From: Gammaproteobacteria bacterium
Lineage (GTDB): Bacteria; Pseudomonadota; Gammaproteobacteria; Steroidobacterales; Steroidobacteraceae
Assembly (NCBI GenBank): GCA_004297335.1
Contig: SCUD01000072.1
Coordinates: 1 to 55,382, forward strand
DNA length: 55,382 bases
Reading direction: 5' to 3'
A model generated the notes under the pieces. It did not search any database. It worked only from the letters and a program-made list of their open reading frames with translations, and was not told the origin of the DNA. This document shows positions 50,259-55,382 of this stretch, in pieces; the first letter of the stretch is position 1, and each line of letters opens with the position of its first letter. The translations under genes were made by a program, and so were the position numbers.

Positions 50259-51848
50259 ATGAGTGAAGCGACCCGGGTGCCGCTGCGTGGACTGCTCGAT
50301 GCCCTGCCCGGCCTGCGGCAGCTCGCGACGCTGGCCGGTGTCGCTGGTGCGGTGGCGCTGGCACTGTGGCTGGTGCTCTGGTCGCAGGGGCCGGACTACA
50401 CGGTTCTCTACGGCCAGCTGGCGGCGCGCGATGCCGCGGCCGTCGTCGACGCACTGGTGGCCGGCGGTGTGCCGCACCGCGTCGACTCCGCGACGGGTGG
50501 AGTCCTGGTGCCAGCGGACCGCGTGCACGACGCGCGCCTGAAGCTGGCTTCCCAAGGCCTGCCCGAGGGCGACGGCCTCGGCAGCGAGCTGATGCGGCGC
50601 GAAGACGGCTTTGGTACCAGCCAGTTCATGGAGACGGCGCGCTACCAGCTCGCACTCGAGACCGAGCTGGGCCGGACGATCGTCCGCGTCCAGGGCGTGC
50701 AGGCGGCGCGTGTGCACCTGGCGCTGCCGAAGCCCTCCGTATTCGTGCGCGATCGCCAGCACGCCAGTGCCTCGGTGATGCTGCAGCTCTATCCCGGCCG
50801 CCGCCTGGATGCGGCCCAGGTCGCGGCGATCGTGCATCTCGTCGCCTCGAGCGTTCCTGAACTGGAGGCCGGCCAGGTGACGGTGGTGGACCAGAGCGGC
50901 ACGCTGCTGTCCACGCCGCGCGACAGCGATGGCCTCGCGGCTTCCGCACGCCTGCTCGACTACCAGCGGCGCATCGAGAGTGACCTCGAGGACCGTATCG
51001 AGGCCCTGCTGGCGCCGCTGGTCGGTGACGGCCGCGTTCGCGCCAGCGTCACTGCCGACGTCGACTTCTCCCAGGAAGAGAAGTCCAGCGAACAGTTCGA
51101 TCCAGCCGGCCAGGTGGTCCGCAGCGAGCAGACCAGCAGCGACCAGCGCGCGGCCGGCGACCTCGCGCAGGGCATACCGGGCGCACTGTCGAACCGGCCG
51201 CCGCAGACGACACCGGCCGCGGTCACGGAGGCCCAACAGGGATCGGCGAGCGCCGCCGGGCCGGTGGCGGTGCAGCAGCGGGCCACGCGCAACTACGAGA
51301 TTGCGCGCACGATCACGCATCTGCGACAGCCCAGCGGTGCGATCCAGCGCCTCAGTGTCGCGGTGCTCGTGGACCACCGGCCGGCCACCGGCGAGGGTGC
51401 GGCCCCGGCGCCTTACCCGGCGGAGGAACTCGAGGGGATGAAGTCGCTGGTGCGCGAGGCTGTGGGCTTCGACGAGGCCCGCGGTGACCGCATCCAGCTG
51501 GTCAACGCCAGTTTCACGGTGCCGCCGGCGGTCGAGGCGATCGACGAGCCCGCTCTCTGGCGCGATCCGGGAACGCTCGCGGTTGGCCGGCAGGCGCTGG
51601 GCGCGCTGCTCGTGCTGGTCGTGGCCTGGTTCGTGCTGCGCCCCCTGATGGGGTCCGTGGTCCGGCCCGCGGCCCCGGTGCTGCTGGCGACCGATGGTCC
51701 CGGACCGGCGGGGGACCGGGTCACGCTGGGTGGGCGCGGCGCCGTTGACTACGACCGGCAGGTGGCCACTGCGCGCAGCCTGGTCGGTCAGGATCCGCGC
51801 CGCGCTGCCGATGTGGTCCGGGACTGGGTGGGCAGCGATGGCCGATAG
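50259..51848 (+). CDS. fliF: Flagellar MS-ring protein FliF
   Basis: The 529-residue inner-membrane ring protein. A first membrane segment is near residues 22-45 (LATLAGVAGAVALALWLVLW), followed by the ring-building domains with VLYGQLAARDAAAVVDALVA and ARVHLALPKPSVFVRDRQ. A second membrane segment is near residues 446-463 (ALGALLVLVVAWFVLRPLM). The C-terminal tail that contacts FliG overlaps the fliG start by 11 bp. Confidence 0.95.
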   Translation: MSEATRVPLRGLLDALPGLRQLATLAGVAGAVALALWLVLWSQGPDYTVLYGQLAARDAAAVVDALVAGGVPHRVDSATGGVLVPADRVHDARLKLASQGLPEGDGLGSELMRREDGFGTSQFMETARYQLALETELGRTIVRVQGVQAARVHLALPKPSVFVRDRQHASASVMLQLYPGRRLDAAQVAAIVHLVASSVPELEAGQVTVVDQSGTLLSTPRDSDGLAASARLLDYQRRIESDLEDRIEALLAPLVGDGRVRASVTADVDFSQEEKSSEQFDPAGQVVRSEQTSSDQRAAGDLAQGIPGALSNRPPQTTPAAVTEAQQGSASAAGPVAVQQRATRNYEIARTITHLRQPSGAIQRLSVAVLVDHRPATGEGAAPAPYPAEELEGMKSLVREAVGFDEARGDRIQLVNASFTVPPAVEAIDEPALWRDPGTLAVGRQALGALLVLVVAWFVLRPLMGSVVRPAAPVLLATDGPGPAGDRVTLGGRGAVDYDRQVATARSLVGQDPRRAADVVRDWVGSDGR

Positions 51849-52851
51849 TCCGGGTGAGATCGCCGGCGCCGAGCGCGCCGCCATCCTGCTGATGAGTCTC
51901 GGCGAGCAGGAAGCCGCCGCCGTGATCCGGCATCTGGATGCACGTGCCGTGCAGCGAGTGGGTCTCGCAATGGCCGGCATGAAGAACCTGCCGCGCGATC
52001 GCATCCACGCCGTGCTCGGTGACTTCGTCCACCTGGTCGAGAACCGCGGTCCCGCCGGCGCGGGCTCTCCCGAATTCGTGAAGCGTGTCCTGACGACCTC
52101 GCTCGGGCAGCAGCGGGCCGGGATGCTGATGGAGCGCATCGGTGCCGCTGGTGAGTCGGGCGCCGGCATCGAGCAGCTGCGCTGGATGGAGCCGCGGCAG
52201 ATCAGGCAGCTGCTCGGCGAGGAACATCCCCAGGTCGTCGCGACGGTGCTGGCCCAGCTCGATCCCGAGCAGGCTGGCCAGGTTGCCGGCTTGCTGCCGG
52301 AGCCGCTGCGCACCGATGTGATCCGGCGCATCGCCACGCTCGATGACCTGCCGGCGGCAGCGATCGCCGAACTCGATGCACTGGTCGGCGCCCGGGCGGC
52401 TGCCAGCGAGGCTCCGGCCACGACGCGCCGCCTCGGCGGCCCGCGCCTGGCCGCCGGCATCCTCAACGGCATGGTGCGCGAGCTCCGCACCGAGACCATG
52501 GACCTGCTGGCGCAGGCCGATTCCGAGCTGGGCCAGAAGATCAAGGAGCTGATGTTCGTCTTCGACGACCTGATGCAGGTCGACGACCGTGGCATGCAGG
52601 CGCTGCTGCGGGAGGTGCCGTCGGATCAGCTGGGAGTCGCGCTGCGCGGTGCTGATCCCGGGATGCAGGAAAAGGTCTTCCGCAACATGTCCAAGCGCGC
52701 GGCCGAGATCCTGAAGGATGACATGGAAGTTCGCGGTCCGGTCAAGCTCTCCGAGGTCGAGGCGGCACAGAAGGTGATCGTCACGACGGCGCAGCGCCTC
52801 GCCGACGAAGGCAGCCTGGTGCTGGGCGGCAGCAGCGCTGACTATGTCTAG
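51838..52851 (+). CDS. fliG: Flagellar motor switch protein FliG
   Basis: The torque-generating rotor protein. The 337-residue product has the three FliG domains: GAERAAILLMSLGEQEAAAV, the middle EHPQVVATVLAQLDPEQAGQ, and the C-terminal MFVFDDLMQVDDRGMQALLR with its charged ridge. ATG 51838 overlaps the fliF end; the upstream open frame is a shadow inside fliF. Confidence 0.96.
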   Translation: MADSPGEIAGAERAAILLMSLGEQEAAAVIRHLDARAVQRVGLAMAGMKNLPRDRIHAVLGDFVHLVENRGPAGAGSPEFVKRVLTTSLGQQRAGMLMERIGAAGESGAGIEQLRWMEPRQIRQLLGEEHPQVVATVLAQLDPEQAGQVAGLLPEPLRTDVIRRIATLDDLPAAAIAELDALVGARAAASEAPATTRRLGGPRLAAGILNGMVRELRTETMDLLAQADSELGQKIKELMFVFDDLMQVDDRGMQALLREVPSDQLGVALRGADPGMQEKVFRNMSKRAAEILKDDMEVRGPVKLSEVEAAQKVIVTTAQRLADEGSLVLGGSSADYV

Positions 52852-53482
52852 GGTCATCACCGCCGCGCAGGCCACGGCGGCCCGTTCCTGGTCAGCGCCG
52901 GAAGCCGGCGCGGGCGAGGCGCGGCACGCGCCCGAGCGGCAGCCGGCCGCGCAGCCCACCGACCTGCAGCGCGAGGCCTGGGACGAGGCCTACGCGGCCG
53001 GTCTCGCGGCCGGCCGCACTGCCGGCGAGGGTGCGCTGCGCCAGCAGGCGGCGCGGCTGGAGGCAATGCTCGGCGCGCTCGCGCGGCCGTTCTCCCAGCT
53101 CGACGTCGAGGTGGAGCAGCAGCTGGCCGGTCTTGCGCTCGCGCTCGCCAAGCAGCTGGTGCGGCGCGAGCTGCGGGTCGAGCCAACCCAGGTGATTGCG
53201 ATCGTGCGCGAGGCCATCACGGTGCTGCCGGTGTCCGCGCGCGATGTCCGCGTGCATCTGCATCCGGAGGACGCGGCTATCGTGCGCGAGTACCTCGCAC
53301 CGACCGAGAATGAACGGGCCTGGCAGATCGTCGAGGACCCGGTGATGATGCGTGGCGGCTGCCAGGTCATCACCGCGACCTCGCGCGTCGATGCGCGGCT
53401 CGAGACCCGCCTCGGCCGGCTGCTGACGGAGCTGCTCGGCGACGAGCGCGCGGCCGATGGCCGGCCGGAGGTGTCCGCGTGA
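52844..53482 (+). CDS. fliH: Flagellar export apparatus regulator FliH
   Basis: FliH holds the export ATPase FliI and links it to the C-ring. The 212-residue product has an N-terminal Ala/Pro-rich part, a GxxxG-like helix (YAAGLAAGRTAGEGALRQQA) and the conserved C-terminal domain (LAKQLVRRELRVEPTQVIAI, then MMRGGCQVITATSRVDARLE). It overlaps fliG by 8 bp and fliI by 4 bp. Confidence 0.92.
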   Translation: MSRVITAAQATAARSWSAPEAGAGEARHAPERQPAAQPTDLQREAWDEAYAAGLAAGRTAGEGALRQQAARLEAMLGALARPFSQLDVEVEQQLAGLALALAKQLVRRELRVEPTQVIAIVREAITVLPVSARDVRVHLHPEDAAIVREYLAPTENERAWQIVEDPVMMRGGCQVITATSRVDARLETRLGRLLTELLGDERAADGRPEVSA

Positions 53483-54846
53483 CCGGGGTCGCGGACTCCC
53501 GGCGCGGCTGGGCACGCCGGCTTGGCGAGAGCCGCGCGCGGATCGAGGCCCTGCAGCTGCTGCGCGCGGAGGGCCAGCTGTCGCGGCTCGTGGGGCTGAC
53601 GCTCGAGGCGGTCGGTTGCGAGGCGGCAGTCGGTGGTCGTTGCCTGGTCGATGGTGCCGATGGCCGGCAGATCGAGGCCGAGGTCGTCGGTTTTTCCGGC
53701 GAGCGCCTGTTCCTGATGCCGACCGGGCAGATGCGCGGGCTGATGCCCGGCGCGCGCGTGCTGCCGGCGGATGCCGTGCTGGAGGCCAGGGTCGGGACGG
53801 ACCTGCTCGGCCGCGTGCTCGATGGCGCCGGCAATCCGCTCGATGGCCGGCCGCCGCCCTCCTGTCCCAGCCGCCGCTCGCTGATGGGAACGCCGCTGAA
53901 TCCACTGCAGCGCCGGCCGATCCGCGATCCCCTCGACGTCGGCGTCCGCTCGATCAATGCGTTGCTGACGGTCGGGCGCGGGCAGCGGCTCGGTCTGTTC
54001 GCGGGCTCCGGCATTGGCAAGACGGTCCTGCTCGGCATGATGACGCGTTATACCGAGGCCGATGTCATTGTCGTCGGCCTGATCGGCGAGCGCGGGCGCG
54101 AGGTCCAGGAGTTCGTCAATGACACGCTGGGTGCCGAGGGCCTGCGGCGCGCCGTCGTCGTGGCTACACCAGCGGATACACCGCCGCTGATGCGCCTGCA
54201 TGGCGCCTGGCTGGCGACAGCGATCGCCGAGCACTTCCGTGACCAGGGCATGCAGGTGCTGCTGCTGGTGGACTCCCTGACGCGATTCGCGCAGGCGCAG
54301 CGCGAGATCGGCCTCGCGATCGGCGAGCCACCCACGACCAAGGGCTATCCACCGTCAGTGTTCGCGCGGCTGCCGCAGCTGGTCGAGCGCGCGGGCAACA
54401 GCGATCGTGGCCCCGGCTCGATCACGGCGCTCTACACGGTGCTCGTCGAGGGCGATGACCAGGCTGATCCGATCGCCGACGCGGCCCGCGCGATCCTCGA
54501 TGGCCACGCCGTGTTGTCGCGGCAGCTCGCCGAAGCCGGCGTCTATCCGGCCATCGACCTCGAGGCTTCCATCAGCCGGGCGATGCACCAGATCACCGAC
54601 AGCGAGCACCAGGCGCTGGCTGCACGGGTGCGCCAGCTCTATGCCAGTTATCAGCATCACCGCGACCTGATCGCGGTCGGCGCCTACCGGCGCGGCAGCG
54701 ATCCGCGAGTCGACGCGGCCATCGACCACTGGCCACGGATCGTCGCGTTCCTCCACCAGGACATGCGACAGCCGGTCGCATTTGCCCGGAGCCTGCAGGA
54801 GCTCGGCAGCCTGCTCGGCGATGCCGGGTCGCGGGCGGCCGCATGA
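53479..54846 (+). CDS. fliI: Flagellum-specific export ATPase FliI
   Basis: A 455-residue F1-like ATPase that readies export substrates. Walker A is GLFAGSGIGKT with K181; further F1/FliI motifs are VIVVGLIGERGREVQEFVND, LLLVDSLTRFAQAQREIGLA and ALYTVLVEGDDQADPIADAA. The GTG start overlaps fliH, and the end overlaps fliJ by ATGA. Confidence 0.96.
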   Translation: MTGVADSRRGWARRLGESRARIEALQLLRAEGQLSRLVGLTLEAVGCEAAVGGRCLVDGADGRQIEAEVVGFSGERLFLMPTGQMRGLMPGARVLPADAVLEARVGTDLLGRVLDGAGNPLDGRPPPSCPSRRSLMGTPLNPLQRRPIRDPLDVGVRSINALLTVGRGQRLGLFAGSGIGKTVLLGMMTRYTEADVIVVGLIGERGREVQEFVNDTLGAEGLRRAVVVATPADTPPLMRLHGAWLATAIAEHFRDQGMQVLLLVDSLTRFAQAQREIGLAIGEPPTTKGYPPSVFARLPQLVERAGNSDRGPGSITALYTVLVEGDDQADPIADAARAILDGHAVLSRQLAEAGVYPAIDLEASISRAMHQITDSEHQALAARVRQLYASYQHHRDLIAVGAYRRGSDPRVDAAIDHWPRIVAFLHQDMRQPVAFARSLQELGSLLGDAGSRAAA

Positions 54847-55283
54847 AGCGCTCCGATCGCATCCGGCCGATCCGGGACCTGGCTGTCGCCGAGGAGGGCG
54901 AGGCGGGTCGGGATCTGGCGCAGGCCCGCCGCCTGGTGCAGGATCACGAACAGCGGCTGTTGCAGCTGCAGCAGTACCTCGACGAGTACCACGCGCAGAC
55001 GGTGCCGGGTCTCGGCCCCACGGACGCGGTCCGGCTGCAGAACTACAGCGCCTTCATCGATCGGCTCGCCGACGCGATCCGCCGCCAGGAACAGTGCGTG
55101 ACCGAGGCCCGCGACCAGCTGGAGCGGAGTGCAGAGACCTGGCGCGGCCGGCACCTGACGACCGCTGCGCTCGGCAATGCCATCGACCGGCTGGGCGCGG
55201 ACGAACGGCGCGCCCACGGCCGGCGTGAGCAGCGCGATCTGGATGAGGTGGGCCGGCGGGCCTTGCCGTCGCGGGAGGACTAG
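54843..55283 (+). CDS. fliJ: Flagellar export protein FliJ
   Basis: A 146-residue coiled-coil protein, the stalk of the FliI ring and chaperone escort. It is helical throughout with heptad-like repeats (AQARRLVQDHEQRLLQLQQY, RRQEQCVTEARDQLERSAET) and ends RREQRDLDEVGRRALPSRED, close to family ends. fliK would be expected next, but the contig stops. Confidence 0.9.
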   Translation: MKRSDRIRPIRDLAVAEEGEAGRDLAQARRLVQDHEQRLLQLQQYLDEYHAQTVPGLGPTDAVRLQNYSAFIDRLADAIRRQEQCVTEARDQLERSAETWRGRHLTTAALGNAIDRLGADERRAHGRREQRDLDEVGRRALPSRED

Positions 55284-55368
55284 GAGCCGGTGTTTCTTGC
55301 GCGGCGCGGGCGAGGCAGCCGGGGGCCCGCGCGCGAGTGCGTATGTTCGGGCGGCACGAGCGCGCGGG
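55284..55368. other. Sequence between fliJ and the contig end
   Basis: 85 bp that should lead into fliK. A GTG at 55289 opens a frame to the end, but the residues (Arg/Gly-rich) do not resemble a FliK start. Confidence 0.3.
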
Positions 55369-55382
55369 AGATCGGAAGAGCG
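55369..55382 (+). other. Illumina adapter remnant at the contig end
   Basis: AGATCGGAAGAGCG, the first 14 bases of the standard Illumina TruSeq adapter, forms the exact 3' end of the window. It is not biological sequence. Confidence 0.9.

Overview
This is a G+C-rich (roughly two-thirds G+C by eye) chromosomal contig from a polarly flagellated gammaproteobacterium. Three things suggest this: the birA-coaX-SPOR-tRNA-Thr(TGT) housekeeping block, the FleQ/FleS/FleR plus FlgM flagellar control set as in Pseudomonas and Xanthomonas, and a TonB receptor-rich catabolic style. I would place it near the Xanthomonadales, Nevskiales or Steroidobacter-type lineages, but cannot fix the genus. The last 14 bases match the start of an Illumina adapter, so the right edge is a raw contig end from short-read (probably metagenomic) assembly.

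Layout. (1) 1-3104: partial plsY, birA, coaX, a SPOR-domain protein and tRNA-Thr(TGT), all on the + strand. (2) about 3105-17150: a roughly 14 kb defence island inserted directly behind the tRNA. One near-continuous + strand operon encodes an SNF2-type helicase with a C-terminal DUF3883 domain, an AlbA_2/Schlafen-like ATP-binding protein, a DUF1156 adenine-specific DNA methylase, an AAA15-type ATPase, a DUF4276 (Toprim-like) protein and a DUF499 ATPase with an N-terminal Swt1-type HEPN domain. A small three-helix membrane protein follows. A 13-bp copy of the tRNA 3' end plus a pair of TGGGGGYA repeats lie at 17.05-17.14 kb and look like the right edge. No integrase is present. (3) 17.2-18.35 kb: a lipoprotein and a GFA-family zinc protein. 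(4) 18.4-26 kb: a catabolic cluster with a TonB-dependent receptor, a three-subunit FAD/[2Fe-2S] imino-acid or opine oxidase of the HcnABC/hydroxyproline dehydrogenase family, an MFS transporter and a LysR regulator. A near-perfect LysR-type T-N11-A box sits in front of the receptor gene. (5) 26-27.9 kb: cysE and cysK on the minus strand. (6) 28.1-55.28 kb: a PilZ gene, then flagellar genes: flgN-flgM-flgA (minus), flgBCDEFGHIJKL (plus), an HDOD gene (minus), then fliC-flaG-fliD-fliS-fliT-pilZ-like-fleQ-fleS-fleR-fliEFGHIJ (plus).

Regulation is readable in the flagellar part. Four sites share TCAAG-N14-[GT]SCG[AC]TA and fit sigma-28 (FliA): in front of flgM, HDOD, fliC and fliD. Four sites fit sigma-54 (TGGNAYG-N4-TTGC): in front of flgA, flgB, fliD and fleS. 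This gives the usual cascade: FleQ and sigma-54 switch on fleSR and the basal body, FleR and sigma-54 switch on hook genes, and FlgM release after hook completion frees FliA for filament genes. Unexpected details are an HDOD gene placed under FliA, tandem FliA and sigma-54 promoters for fliD, and sigma-54 sites so close to the flgA and fleS start codons that these mRNAs should be nearly leaderless.

The most novel region is the defence island. It has the helicase-methylase-ATPase core related to BREX type 3 and to the Hma type, but no PglZ, BrxA/BrxL, DrmA/DrmB or stand-alone restriction enzyme. It adds an AAA15/Toprim-like pair and an AlbA_2 protein inside the same operon.
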